Assembly (NCBI GenBank): GCA_965230375.1
Contig: CBDDKU010000016.1
Span: 180,805-244,804 of the forward strand
DNA length: 64,000 nt
Direction: 5' to 3'
Origin: CBDDKU01 sp965230375
GTDB lineage: Bacteria > Bacteroidota > Bacteroidia > Flavobacteriales_D > Cryomorphaceae
The translations under genes and the position numbers were made by a program. Shown piece after piece: positions 1-8,790 of this stretch (positions are counted from its first letter, which is position 1; the number at the start of each line of letters is the position of its first letter). The notes under the pieces are model-generated. The model was not told the DNA's origin. It saw nothing but the letters and a program-made list of their open reading frames with translations, and made no database searches.

Positions 1-211
1 TCCCTGGACTTTTCACCACCAAATCTGGCTGACCAATACCACTCTTTGAGTGTCCATTTTCTTCCCAGAAAATACCCGCCTTGTTAAGAACGTCTTTGTA
101 CGTTTCTTTGACTTTGCCTTTGTCTGAAACCCTGACGTTATATCCGAGTTTCACACCGAGCAAGGCCGCTCCTACGCCACTCTCTCCCGCACCTAATACG
201 AGCAAATCCAT
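1..211 (-). CDS. murD: UDP-N-acetylmuramoylalanine--D-glutamate ligase MurD, N-terminal part only
   Basis: This is the first 70 codons of MurD, the cytoplasmic ligase that adds D-glutamate to UDP-MurNAc-L-Ala in peptidoglycan synthesis; the rest lies beyond the left edge. The visible N-terminus carries the Rossmann-like LVLGAGESGVGAA motif (residues about 4-16) that binds the uridine nucleotide in Mur ligases. Its ATG overlaps the mraY stop codon as TAATG, so the two genes are translationally coupled. Position after mraY is the standard dcw order. The identification is firm even though the ATP-binding and C-terminal domains cannot be seen. Confidence 0.93.
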   Translation of the reverse strand, partial: MDLLVLGAGESGVGAALLGVKLGYNVRVSDKGKVKETYKDVLNKAGIFWEENGHSKSGIGQPDLVVKSPG

Positions 212-1440
212 TAGCGAAGCTTAAGCGTCACAATGGTGAGAACAGCAAGGAGTATCCCCACAATCCAAAACCGAGACACGATTTTTGCTTCGTGCATTCC
301 CTGTTTTTGATAGTGGTGGTGCAAGGGGGCCATCAAAAAGATCCGCCGCCCTTCTCCGTATTTCTTTTTAGTGTACTTGAAGTATGATACTTGAAGCATC
401 ACCGATAAATTCTCTATTAAAAACACACCGCAGAAAAGCGGAATGAGTAGTTCTTTGCGGATCGCTAAAGCGAAAACAGCTATGATTCCACCAAGTGCCA
501 AACTCCCTGTATCGCCCATAAATACTTGTGCCGGGAAAGAGTTGTACCAGAGAAATCCAATACATGCCCCAACAAATGCACCGATGAAAACGGTAAGCTC
601 TCCCGAGTTCGGGATAAACATGATATTGAGGTAATCGGCGAAAACCAAATTACCCGACACGAATGCGAATATGGCCAGCACTACACCGATAATTGCTGAT
701 GTTCCTGTGGCCAGGCCATCCAGCCCATCCGTCATATTAGCTCCATTGGAAACTGCAGTAACAAGAAAGATCACAATTGGGATAAAAATGAGCCAAGCCC
801 ACTTTTTTGCATTTTCAGGGCTTAGGAACCCGAGGAGCCAGGCGTAGTCAAACTCGTTGTTCTTAACAAATGGAATGGTTGTCTTTACCGACCTTTCTTC
901 CACCCAATTGTCTCCAAGTTCACCATCCTGGGCAATTTCTACAGTGTTTTCACCGACCTTCTGTTTACTAACAACGCCTTCATTGAAAAACAGCATGGAG
1001 CCAACTATAATCCCAACTAAGACTTGACCTACAACCTTGAACTTTCCGGCCAATCCCTTTTTATTCTTCTTGAATACCTTGATGTAATCGTCAATAAAGC
1101 CTATTGACCCGAGCATCACCGTTGTCACAAGCATGATGATGATGTAAATATTATCTAGCCTTGCGAAAAGCAGTGTTGGTATAAGTATGGCCGAGAGAAT
1201 GATCAAACCACCCATCGTTGGTGTACCCTGCTTTTGAAGCTGTCCATCAAGTCCTAAGTCACGCACTGTTTCACCGACTTGTTTCTTATGAAGCATAGCA
1301 ATAAGAGACTTCCCAAAAACCAATGAAATGATTAGCGATGTGATCACCGCCATAGCCGCTCTAAACGAGATATACTGAAACACCCCTACACCGGGCAGGT
1401 CAATACTATTGTGGAGGAAGTCAAAAAGTGAGTATAACAT
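211..1440 (-). CDS. mraY: Phospho-N-acetylmuramoyl-pentapeptide-transferase MraY
   Basis: MraY is the polytopic inner-membrane enzyme that transfers phospho-MurNAc-pentapeptide to undecaprenyl phosphate, making lipid I. Seen here: about ten hydrophobic helices, the Asp-rich GFIDDYIK motif, the NMTDGLDGLA motif, and the C-terminal APLHHHYQ segment, all typical catalytic signatures. At 409 residues it is longer than the roughly 360 of E. coli; the extra length is a hydrophilic insert around residues 150-195, a pattern usual in Bacteroidota. The ATG overlaps the murE stop as TGATG and the stop overlaps murD, so it lies inside a tightly coupled operon. Confidence 0.97.
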   Translation of the reverse strand: MLYSLFDFLHNSIDLPGVGVFQYISFRAAMAVITSLIISLVFGKSLIAMLHKKQVGETVRDLGLDGQLQKQGTPTMGGLIILSAILIPTLLFARLDNIYIIIMLVTTVMLGSIGFIDDYIKVFKKNKKGLAGKFKVVGQVLVGIIVGSMLFFNEGVVSKQKVGENTVEIAQDGELGDNWVEERSVKTTIPFVKNNEFDYAWLLGFLSPENAKKWAWLIFIPIVIFLVTAVSNGANMTDGLDGLATGTSAIIGVVLAIFAFVSGNLVFADYLNIMFIPNSGELTVFIGAFVGACIGFLWYNSFPAQVFMGDTGSLALGGIIAVFALAIRKELLIPLFCGVFLIENLSVMLQVSYFKYTKKKYGEGRRIFLMAPLHHHYQKQGMHEAKIVSRFWIVGILLAVLTIVTLKLR

Positions 1441-2906
1441 CAGTGATTGAGCATTTTGAAGGTGTCGTGAACAATAGCGAAGTCGTCAAATGGCAGTTTC
1501 TCACCATTTATATCCTGGTACTTTTCATGGCCCTTTCCTGCAATGAGAATGATATCACCTTCCACAGCAATGGAACACGCCATCTTAATTGCTTCTTTTC
1601 TATCTACGATTGAATTCGTTTTCTTGAAGTCCTGTGGTTCAACGCCAGTCATCATATCATCGATAATGGCTTGCGGGTTTTCAGTCCTCGGGTTGTCGGA
1701 TGTAAGAATCACTCGATCACTGTATTTGCATGCAATACGAGCCATTTCTGGCCTTTTGGTTGTATCCCGATCTCCTCCACAACCAACCACTGTAATGACA
1801 GTCTCGTTCTTTGTGCGAATATCTTCTATGGTCTTCAGCACATTTTTGAGAGCATCTGGCGTGTGGGCGTAATCGACAATTGCCGCAACCCCATCAGGAC
1901 TCATCACATATTCAAAGCGACCTGAAACTGGATTGATATTGCTAAGAGCTGTCAGAATATCCATTTGAGAATCACCGAGCAACACAGCCGTACCGTAGGC
2001 GCTAAGAATATTGTATGCATTAAAGCGACCTACCAATTTGGCATAGAGATCGAATCCATCAATATTCAGACAGAGCCCGGTAAATTGATTCTCGATGACC
2101 TTTGCTTTGAAGTCGGCCATCGATTTAAGTGCATAGGTTTTCTGAACTTCCGACTTACAGTTTTGAAGCATGGTGAGCCCTTGGCGATCGTCCAGATTAA
2201 CTAAGGCAAAAGACTCGCGTGGCAGATTATCAAAAAGGAGTTTTTTTGCCCCGATGTACGCATCGAATGTCTCGTGATAATCGAGGTGATCATGTGTGAT
2301 ATTCGTGAACACCGCCCCAGCATATCTCACTCCAGACACTCTTTTTTGATGAAGGGCGTGGGAACTCACTTCCATAAAACAATAGGTGCATCCCGCTTCT
2401 ACCATTTTACGGAGAAGGGCGTTAATGCTAAGCGCATCCGGAGTAGTATGTGTTGATGCGATTACTTCATTGTGAATTTTATTCTCAACGGTAGAAATCA
2501 ATCCAACCTTCTTACCCAATAGCTTGTACAATCCGTAAAGCATGGTGGTACAAGTAGTCTTTCCATTGGTTCCTGTAATCCCCACTAGCTTTAGCTCATG
2601 AGATGGGTTGTCGTAAAAATTGGCCGCCATTACTCCTAGCGCGTGCTGCGAATCTTCTACCTGAACATAAGTAATGTCTTCACGCAGGTTTTCAGGGATT
2701 GTTTCACAAACCACAGCAATAGCACCGCTCTCAATAGCTTTATCAATAAACTCGTGACCATCTACAACAGTACCTCGAGTGGCAACAAATAGCGAAAACC
2801 CAACTACCTTCCGACTATCGAAGGCAATAGCTTCAACCGCAATATTGGTTGTTCCGATTACCCGCCGAATCTTTGTTTCGTATAGTATGTCTTGGAGGAG
2901 CTTCAT
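1440..2906 (-). CDS. murE: UDP-N-acetylmuramoyl-tripeptide synthetase MurE (meso-DAP type)
   Basis: MurE adds the third stem-peptide residue to UDP-MurNAc-L-Ala-D-Glu. The ATP-binding GITGTNGKTT loop lies near residue 110 and the substrate-specificity motif DNPR (in TSDNPRTENP) is present; in the family DNPR marks meso-diaminopimelate adders, so the wall is predicted to be DAP type. The start was set at ATG 2906, one codon inside a GTG, because the TGATG overlap with the ftsI stop matches the couplings elsewhere in the cluster. Length (488 residues) is normal for the family. Confidence 0.96.
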   Translation of the reverse strand: MKLLQDILYETKIRRVIGTTNIAVEAIAFDSRKVVGFSLFVATRGTVVDGHEFIDKAIESGAIAVVCETIPENLREDITYVQVEDSQHALGVMAANFYDNPSHELKLVGITGTNGKTTCTTMLYGLYKLLGKKVGLISTVENKIHNEVIASTHTTPDALSINALLRKMVEAGCTYCFMEVSSHALHQKRVSGVRYAGAVFTNITHDHLDYHETFDAYIGAKKLLFDNLPRESFALVNLDDRQGLTMLQNCKSEVQKTYALKSMADFKAKVIENQFTGLCLNIDGFDLYAKLVGRFNAYNILSAYGTAVLLGDSQMDILTALSNINPVSGRFEYVMSPDGVAAIVDYAHTPDALKNVLKTIEDIRTKNETVITVVGCGGDRDTTKRPEMARIACKYSDRVILTSDNPRTENPQAIIDDMMTGVEPQDFKKTNSIVDRKEAIKMACSIAVEGDIILIAGKGHEKYQDINGEKLPFDDFAIVHDTFKMLNH

Positions 2907-5017
2907 CACGAAAGTTCTATTGTTATGGTGTTCGTATTTTTAACTGATGATCCCGGTGGAACACTCTGCTTTGTAATCATTCCGGCACCTTGTACTTTCA
3001 CTTGAATACCAGCGTCTTCGAGCAAATAAAGTCCATCTCTTAAGCCCATACCCACCACATTCGGAACGATTCCATCCTTTACAGAACGCCGGTCTATAGT
3101 TACGGTATCCCGACCTGTGCGCGTGGTCACCCAATCGTAGTCTTTACTCTGATCTTCGATCGGCACCCTAAATTCTTGAAAAAGTGTCTTTAGATCAGCC
3201 GCATTTCCACTCATTGATACGGGAACGTGCACGGCCATTTGGTTTCTGGTAGGCTCTTGATGCTTAATAAGGTCGTAGCGCTGAGCGTAAACCTTATCTG
3301 AAATCTCTTTAAAAACAGGACCAGCTACCTGGTTTCCGTAATACACATTATTAGATGGACCATTTACAACTACGATACAAGTATACTCAGGCGCCTCGGC
3401 AGGAAAATACCCCACAAACGAAGCCTGGTAGCTCACTGCCTGATCGTACTTATATCCATATTGCGCATTGGCAATTTGAGCTGTACCCGTTTTACCTGCG
3501 ATAGCATATTCTCCAAAACGCAAATTGGAAGCTGTACCTTCATCTGACACCACACTCTCTAGCATTTCCTTCGCCATTTGAATGGTAGATCGCGAAGCAA
3601 TCGCACGATTGAGCACAACAGGTTTGTTCACACGCACTGCTTCGCCATTGCGCTTCACTTGCTCCACAAAAAGGGGCTTAACCATCACACCGTCATTGGC
3701 CACTGCATTGTAGAAGGTGAGTATTTGAAGCGGAGTCATCAAGGTTTCATATCCAATACTCATCCATGGCAGCGTAACACCTGACCAAGAAGGGTCTGAT
3801 GGGTCCTTGATTTTTGGCATCCCCTCACCGGCAATTTCAAGACCTAGCTGTGAACCAAGCCCCAACTTGTGTAGGCGATCCACGAATCGACGTGGGTTGT
3901 CACCATAGTTGTCTACTATCAACTTTGAAATGGCTACGTTCGATGATTTCTGAAAAGAAGTGAGAACATCAATTTTACCGTAGCCTTTATCGTTACTATC
4001 CCGCATCCAACGATCGTAAAACTTCACCCTACCACGCTCTGTATCTACTGAGTCGGAAAGGTCAATTTTACCATCTTCAAATGCGGCCATGAGTGAAGCT
4101 AGCTTAAACGTTGACCCAGGCTCTGTCGCCTCACCAACCGCGTAATTATAAACTTCCCGGTAGGTGCTATCCTTTGTCAAAGTAAGATTCGAGATAGCCT
4201 TTATGTAGCCCGTTTTCACTTCCATCAGCACCGCACAACCGTGTCGGGCATTATGCTTCTTAAGCTGCTTTCTGAGAGCACTCGTAGCTACGTCCTGGAT
4301 ATTGACATCTATCGTAGTATAGATATCACAACCATCTTCAGGTTCTACTTCATTGCGGCTATCAAGCGGCATCCAAACCCCACCAGCCAGACGCTTCTCG
4401 TAGCGTTGGCCCGGTCTGCCTCGCAACTCACTATTATATGCTCCTTCAATTCCAACGGGCTGAGAATTCTCCCGGTGATACCCTACAGTACGCGCGGCAA
4501 GCCCCTTAAATGGCTGCAATCGCACAGTGCGCTTTTCGAAAATCACCCCGCTTTTGAATCGTCCATCTCTAAAAAGTGGAAACTCTTGAGCCTGCATCAC
4601 TGCATCGAAGTCTACATCGTCCTTAATCAATAAGTAGCGATTTCCCTTTTCGCGTGCTCGCAACATTCGCGATTTGTACTCAGCAGCCGTACGATCTTTG
4701 AAAAGATTGCTCAGGCTAATAGACAAGGAGTCAATATTGGAAAACAAACGCTCATCAGTGAGCCCATCAGCACGCATATCCATCCGAATTTGATAGATAG
4801 GCACCGAAGTAGCCAGCATATCACCGTTGGAAGCGTAGATATTTCCACGGACAGGTTTAATCTCATTGAGTTCAGTGGTCAAGTGCTCTACTCTCTCACT
4901 CCACTTTTCTCCATCCACAAATTGAATATGAATGATCTTGCCAATAACCGCCAGGGCAAAGAGAACCATTCCTATGAATACCAACCTTGCCTTGAATATC
5001 ATCTTCTGCTTATCCAT
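2906..5017 (-). CDS. ftsI: Penicillin-binding protein FtsI-like transpeptidase with PASTA domain
   Basis: This is a class B penicillin-binding protein, the septal D,D-transpeptidase of the divisome. It has one N-terminal membrane anchor (about residues 11-32), a dimerisation domain, and a transpeptidase domain with the active-site STFK tetrad near residue 302, SSN near 357 and KTGT near 510. The last 65 residues form one PASTA domain (starting IVPNVVGMG). The annotated ATG at 5017 overlaps the ftsL stop as TGATG and has a purine-rich GGAGGGGAG just upstream; an in-frame GTG one codon earlier is less likely. Location between ftsL and murE supports the division role. Confidence 0.95.
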   Translation of the reverse strand: MDKQKMIFKARLVFIGMVLFALAVIGKIIHIQFVDGEKWSERVEHLTTELNEIKPVRGNIYASNGDMLATSVPIYQIRMDMRADGLTDERLFSNIDSLSISLSNLFKDRTAAEYKSRMLRAREKGNRYLLIKDDVDFDAVMQAQEFPLFRDGRFKSGVIFEKRTVRLQPFKGLAARTVGYHRENSQPVGIEGAYNSELRGRPGQRYEKRLAGGVWMPLDSRNEVEPEDGCDIYTTIDVNIQDVATSALRKQLKKHNARHGCAVLMEVKTGYIKAISNLTLTKDSTYREVYNYAVGEATEPGSTFKLASLMAAFEDGKIDLSDSVDTERGRVKFYDRWMRDSNDKGYGKIDVLTSFQKSSNVAISKLIVDNYGDNPRRFVDRLHKLGLGSQLGLEIAGEGMPKIKDPSDPSWSGVTLPWMSIGYETLMTPLQILTFYNAVANDGVMVKPLFVEQVKRNGEAVRVNKPVVLNRAIASRSTIQMAKEMLESVVSDEGTASNLRFGEYAIAGKTGTAQIANAQYGYKYDQAVSYQASFVGYFPAEAPEYTCIVVVNGPSNNVYYGNQVAGPVFKEISDKVYAQRYDLIKHQEPTRNQMAVHVPVSMSGNAADLKTLFQEFRVPIEDQSKDYDWVTTRTGRDTVTIDRRSVKDGIVPNVVGMGLRDGLYLLEDAGIQVKVQGAGMITKQSVPPGSSVKNTNTITIELS

Positions 5018-5406
5018 CACTCCCCTCCTTCGGCTTGGTTGTCGAGCTCAGATACTCGAATAATTGTGGGAGGATTGGTGGATTCTTCCAACCCCATATC
5101 AGCAATGGAACGGGCAATTTGAGACTGCTGCTTCAACTGTTCGAGTCTTGCGTGAATTGCCAAGTTTCGAGCTTTAAGCTCTTGAAGCTCCGCTTCACTC
5201 GAAACCATCTCTTTCATATTGCTCTCAGCAAAATAACCGTAGCCGATAAGACATATCATCACACCAACCAGAAAGACAATGAACCCCAAGTTGGCTTGAA
5301 CATAGTCTCGGGTCAAGAAGCTACCGTTGAGCACGGCAAAGAAACCCCTTGAGAAAGCTCCCTTGCTCTTGGCAGACTCTTCAGATTTCATTTTCTCCTT
5401 ACTCAT
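5017..5406 (-). CDS. ftsL: FtsL-like division protein
   Basis: A 129-residue bitopic protein with a basic cytoplasmic tail (about 38 residues), one transmembrane helix (about 41-62) and a periplasmic heptad-rich coiled coil (about 65-100), the architecture of FtsL, which recruits the septal synthase complex with FtsB and FtsQ. Sequence identity within FtsL families is low, so the assignment rests mainly on topology and on the position between rsmH and ftsI. Its start overlaps the end of rsmH by 8 bases and its stop overlaps the ftsI start. Confidence 0.85.
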   Translation of the reverse strand: MSKEKMKSEESAKSKGAFSRGFFAVLNGSFLTRDYVQANLGFIVFLVGVMICLIGYGYFAESNMKEMVSSEAELQELKARNLAIHARLEQLKQQSQIARSIADMGLEESTNPPTIIRVSELDNQAEGGE

Positions 5407-6316
5407 TCCTTGTTGCTATTCTCAACTTGGCGCTACGCGCTCTATTATTCTCTTCAATCTCTTTCTCACTAGGCACAATAGGCATTCCCTTGTCTGGCGT
5501 AAATGGCCTGATCTTATTCCCAAAAAAGTCTTGCTCGACTTCTCCCGAAAAATTTCCGTCGCGCATAAATCGCTTTACCAATCGATCTTCGAGCGAGTGG
5601 TATGAGATCACCACCAGTTTTCCACCCGGCTTGATCACATCTGCAGTTTGCAACAACATATCTTCCAACACCTTCATCTCTCCATTCACCTCAATTCTCA
5701 ATGCCTGAAAAACCTGGGCAAGAAACCGATTGAGCTTGTGCGGAGATGTAAGCTTTTCGACAACCTTGATCAATTCACCTGTTCGCGTAATTGGTGACTC
5801 AGAACGAGCCGCTTCAATAACCCTGGCAATCCTTCCGGCTTCTCTCAGCTCTCCGTAATCGCGAAAAACCGCTTTCAGCTGATCGATTTCATAATCGTTT
5901 ACCACCTGCTGTGCTGTTAGCGACACAGTTTTACCCATCCGCATATCAAGCGGCCCGTCCTGCCGGATCGAAAACCCGCGCTCACCTTCATCAAACTGAT
6001 GAGATGAAACACCGAGATCAGCAAGCACACCATCTACCTGATTAAAACCCGAAAAACGTAGATGGTTTTTTAGATATCGAAAGTTGGATTGCACAAAGAA
6101 GAATCGCTCGTCTTGAATTTGCGCATTAGCTGCTGCATCTTCATCTTGATCAAAGCTTATCAGCTTTCCATTTTCACCTAGCCTAGAAAGAACTTCGCGG
6201 CTATGCCCCCCGCCGCCAAAGGTGACATCCACATAGATGCCATTTATATCACTTATCAATCCCCCAACACTCTCATTCAAGAGCACCGGGTTGTGGTATT
6301 CACTACGAATCTCCAT
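5399..6316 (-). CDS. rsmH: 16S rRNA (cytosine1402-N4)-methyltransferase RsmH
   Basis: RsmH (formerly MraW) methylates N4 of C1402 in the 16S rRNA decoding centre using S-adenosylmethionine. Visible motifs: YHNPVLLNESV at the N-terminus, the SAM-binding DVTFGGGGHSRE near residue 30-41, LADLGVSSHQFD, and the C-terminal VISYHSLEDRLVK. The 305-residue length is normal. The start lies 14 bases inside the mraZ reading frame, and it is the second gene of the dcw cluster, its usual place. Confidence 0.97.
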   Translation of the reverse strand: MEIRSEYHNPVLLNESVGGLISDINGIYVDVTFGGGGHSREVLSRLGENGKLISFDQDEDAAANAQIQDERFFFVQSNFRYLKNHLRFSGFNQVDGVLADLGVSSHQFDEGERGFSIRQDGPLDMRMGKTVSLTAQQVVNDYEIDQLKAVFRDYGELREAGRIARVIEAARSESPITRTGELIKVVEKLTSPHKLNRFLAQVFQALRIEVNGEMKVLEDMLLQTADVIKPGGKLVVISYHSLEDRLVKRFMRDGNFSGEVEQDFFGNKIRPFTPDKGMPIVPSEKEIEENNRARSAKLRIATRNE

Positions 6317-6767
6317 CCTTATTCAAATCCCCCATCACTTCTTCTGAAAGCGCAGCCATATCAACATCTTCATCAATCATAGCTTCATAATTCGACTTAC
6401 TCCAGATCTCAATTCGATCACCATTTCCAGCCACCTTGATTTCCTTCTCAATCCCAGCATACGAACACAAGGACGCAGGCAAGAGTAAACGCCCAGCAGA
6501 GTCCAACTCCACAGGCGTTGCACCATTATTAAACTTTCGAATAAACTTGACATTCTTTGCAACGAATCGATTGAGTCGGCCGATTTCAGACGACACTTCC
6601 TTCCATTGCTTCATAGGATAGAGAATCAAACACTTGTCGAACATGTCTCGATTTATAACAAAACCTTCATGCACAACATCCTGCAGCTGCTTTTTAAGCC
6701 CCGCTGGCAACATCATCCGCCCTTTGGCATCCGACTTACAATCATATTCTCCTAATAAATTCAGCAC
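6303..6767 (-). CDS. mraZ: Transcriptional regulator MraZ
   Basis: MraZ is an AbrB-fold DNA-binding protein that in other bacteria represses the dcw operon by binding repeated TGGGN sites. Two copies of the conserved motif are seen: DAKGRMMLP (about residues 13-21) and DSAGRLLLP (about 91-99). The start is GTG at 6767: an in-frame TGA lies five codons upstream and no ATG is available before the conserved LLGEYDCK start. It is the first gene of the cluster, and four candidate MraZ operator repeats lie 40-75 bases upstream. Confidence 0.95.
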   Translation of the reverse strand: MLNLLGEYDCKSDAKGRMMLPAGLKKQLQDVVHEGFVINRDMFDKCLILYPMKQWKEVSSEIGRLNRFVAKNVKFIRKFNNGATPVELDSAGRLLLPASLCSYAGIEKEIKVAGNGDRIEIWSKSNYEAMIDEDVDMAALSEEVMGDLNKDGDS

Positions 6768-6788
6768 GCGACAAGTGATTCATCAATG

Positions 6789-6796
6789 CTAAAGTA
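6789..6796 (-). promoter_or_regulatory. Candidate -7 element of the mraZ promoter
   Basis: Minus-strand TACTTTAG differs at one position from the Bacteroidota consensus TAnnTTTG. It lies 22 bases upstream of the mraZ GTG start and directly downstream of the MraZ repeats. Confidence 0.5.
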
Positions 6797-6806
6797 GAAA
6801 ATGTTT

Positions 6807-6840
6807 ACCACATTTTCCCACAATCACCCATTATTTACCA
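6807..6840 (-). promoter_or_regulatory. MraZ-type operator: four TGG[G/T] repeats at 10-bp spacing
   Basis: Read on the minus strand, TGGT, TGGG, TGGG and TGGT begin at exact 10-bp intervals (plus-strand CCA ends at 6810, 6820, 6830 and 6840). Enterobacterial MraZ binds three TGGGN repeats with 5-nt spacers, which is the same 10-bp period. The last repeat ends about 10 bases before a -7-like TACTTTAG (6789-6796), so a bound repressor would cover the -33 region of the mraZ promoter. Inference: autoregulatory MraZ box. Confidence 0.75.
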
Positions 6841-7011
6841 CTTTGTTGATAAATTCTCAGAAACACTCTTAAATCAAGGGCTGAGCAGCCAGATTGAACC
6901 GGCAATTTCATCTATTAATTTAGTGCGATTACATCCGATGTACGATCAGTTTCAACATTACCTTGTCAAGTCACTAAAACGTAAACTGAAACCGTTATGA
7001 CATATTTCAGC

Positions 7012-7019
7012 TATATTTG
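7012..7019 (+). promoter_or_regulatory. Candidate -7 element for the alpha/beta hydrolase gene
   Basis: TATATTTG matches TAnnTTTG exactly and sits 15 bases before the ATG at 7035. It overlaps an upstream in-frame TTG, which argues that translation starts at the ATG. Confidence 0.6.
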
Positions 7020-7034
7020 ACCACACTGTATACT

Positions 7035-7793
7035 ATGGATATTCAGCTCAAAGAAGACGGAAAGTTCAAGTACATCGACGAAGGTTCAGGACCCAACTTA
7101 TTGGTATTGCATGGGTTGTTTGGAGCCTTGAGTAATTTCGAAGGGGTTATTAATGAGTTTAAGTCAACGCACCGTGTATTGGTACCGATGATGCCACTCT
7201 ACGACCTTCCACTGATTAAGACCGGTGTTAAGTCCCTATCGAATTTTATTCTCGATTTTATTTCCCATCTCAATTTATCAGACAGCATTCTCTTAGGAAA
7301 TTCACTTGGTGGGCACGTGGCACTTGTCACAGCTAAGTCAAATCCAGAGTTGTTCAAAGCTGTTGTGCTCACAGGTAGTTCCGGATTGTACGAGAATGCT
7401 TTTGGTGGAAGTTTTCCGCGGAGAGAAGACAAAGAATACATCCGCAAAAAAATCGCTGTGACGTTTTATGACCCGGAAATGGTCACAGATGAGTTAGTCG
7501 ATGTGACTTATGATTTGGTTCAAGACAGAGGCAAGCTCGTAAAAGTGTTGGCGCTAGCGAAGTCAGCTATACGCCATAATATGCGCGACGACCTTGCCAA
7601 CTACCCCATGCCTTTTTGCCTAATCTGGGGAAAGAACGATACGATCACCCCGCCTGATGTAGCCGAAGAATTTCAAGAAAAACTACCCGATTCAGAGTTG
7701 TTTTGGATCGACAAGTGTGGACATGCCCCTATGATGGAGCACCCCGCTGAGTTCAATACGATTTTGAAGGGATGGATATCCAAACGACTTTAG
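7035..7793 (+). CDS. Alpha/beta-fold hydrolase
   Basis: A 252-residue cytoplasmic alpha/beta hydrolase without a signal peptide. The oxyanion HGLFG motif (about 26-30), the nucleophile elbow GNSLGG (about 89-94), the acid in WGKNDTITP and the catalytic His in CGHAPMMEHP are all present, so the enzyme should be active; the substrate cannot be told. The start was placed at ATG 7035 because an in-frame TTG 18 bases earlier lies inside the -7 element. It is followed after 11 bases by engB, so the two are probably co-transcribed. It is divergent from the mraZ cluster. Confidence 0.85.
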   Translation: MDIQLKEDGKFKYIDEGSGPNLLVLHGLFGALSNFEGVINEFKSTHRVLVPMMPLYDLPLIKTGVKSLSNFILDFISHLNLSDSILLGNSLGGHVALVTAKSNPELFKAVVLTGSSGLYENAFGGSFPRREDKEYIRKKIAVTFYDPEMVTDELVDVTYDLVQDRGKLVKVLALAKSAIRHNMRDDLANYPMPFCLIWGKNDTITPPDVAEEFQEKLPDSELFWIDKCGHAPMMEHPAEFNTILKGWISKRL

Positions 7794-7804
7794 TCTAGAG
7801 TCGT

Positions 7805-8446
7805 ATGGATGAGCCCGAGGTATATGTCGATGCAGAATTCTTAAAGAGTAGCAGCAAACTCAGTGAGTGTCCTAAACCTTCGCTGCCCGAATACGCTTTT
7901 GTAGGCAGAAGTAACGTAGGCAAGTCTTCACTGATCAATATGCTCACCGGCCGAAAAGATTTGGCTAAGACTTCAGGAAAACCGGGTAAAACCCAATTGA
8001 TCAATCATTTTTCAATTGCGGTTCCCGGCAAAGAGAGCCAACCTATCTGGTATCTGGTAGACTTACCTGGTTACGGATATGCTAAAGTGTCGAAAACGCT
8101 AAAGGCAGCATTTCAAAAATTGATTTACCCCTACCTGGAGCGGAGAGAATCCCTGAGCTGTGTTTTCGTTTTGCTCGACTCAAGGCACACCCCTCAGGAA
8201 ATCGATATTGACTTCATGTCTTGGCTCGGTCAGCGCGGTATACCTTTTGTCATGGTTTTCACAAAAACCGACAAGCTGAAACCCGGAGCACTTCAAAAGA
8301 ACATTGAAAAATACAATGAGAAAATGCTGGAGTACTGGGAAGTATTACCAGATCAATTCTTGACATCATCATCGAGTGGCGAAGGAAGACTAGAACTTTT
8401 AGAGTTTATTGAGTCCACAAACAACACCTTTTACGAAGGGGCTTGA
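7805..8446 (+). CDS. engB: Ribosome biogenesis GTPase EngB (YihA/YsxC)
   Basis: EngB is a small TRAFAC-class GTPase required for late assembly of the 50S ribosomal subunit. All G motifs are visible: GRSNVGKS (residues 34-41, G1), a G2 threonine in KTQ, DLPGYGYA (G3) and TKTD (G4). Length (213 residues) is typical. It lies 11 bases after the hydrolase gene and converges on gldC with a one-base gap. Confidence 0.95.
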   Translation: MDEPEVYVDAEFLKSSSKLSECPKPSLPEYAFVGRSNVGKSSLINMLTGRKDLAKTSGKPGKTQLINHFSIAVPGKESQPIWYLVDLPGYGYAKVSKTLKAAFQKLIYPYLERRESLSCVFVLLDSRHTPQEIDIDFMSWLGQRGIPFVMVFTKTDKLKPGALQKNIEKYNEKMLEYWEVLPDQFLTSSSSGEGRLELLEFIESTNNTFYEGA

Positions 8447-8447
8447 T

Positions 8448-8786
8448 CTAGCCAATAATTCCCGTTTTCTTTCCAAATTTTTTAGCGTACTCACGCATCT
8501 CCTTTGAAACATCTTCTTGTCCGGTAGCCCGGTCGAATGTGTCAGCCATGGTCAGTATGGTTTGGTGAAAAAAGCGTTGCATATCGTAGACGCTCATTTC
8601 CTTATCCCAAAGATCTATACGCATGGCATTTTCTTCAGCCCCATCCCAGATCGAGAGCATAAAGGCTTTGCAATCACCATTTCCTCCCCCGTCAGAAGCA
8701 TTCCATTTCATCTCCACAGGCACTTGATTTTCATCGAGGCCCACTTCCAGCTTAATTGTCGTTTTCTTTACCACTTCTTTGCTCAT
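8448..8786 (-). CDS. gldC: Gliding motility protein GldC
   Basis: GldC is a small cytoplasmic protein first found as needed for efficient gliding in Flavobacterium; its exact function is unknown. The 112-residue sequence shows the family signatures VGLDENQVP, ASDGGG, FMLSIWD and the FHQTILTMADTFDRATG segment. It begins 4 bases after the gldB stop, the same gldB-gldC pair seen in Flavobacterium, so it is co-transcribed with gldB. Confidence 0.92.
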   Translation of the reverse strand: MSKEVVKKTTIKLEVGLDENQVPVEMKWNASDGGGNGDCKAFMLSIWDGAEENAMRIDLWDKEMSVYDMQRFFHQTILTMADTFDRATGQEDVSKEMREYAKKFGKKTGIIG

Positions 8787-8790
8787 CCGG

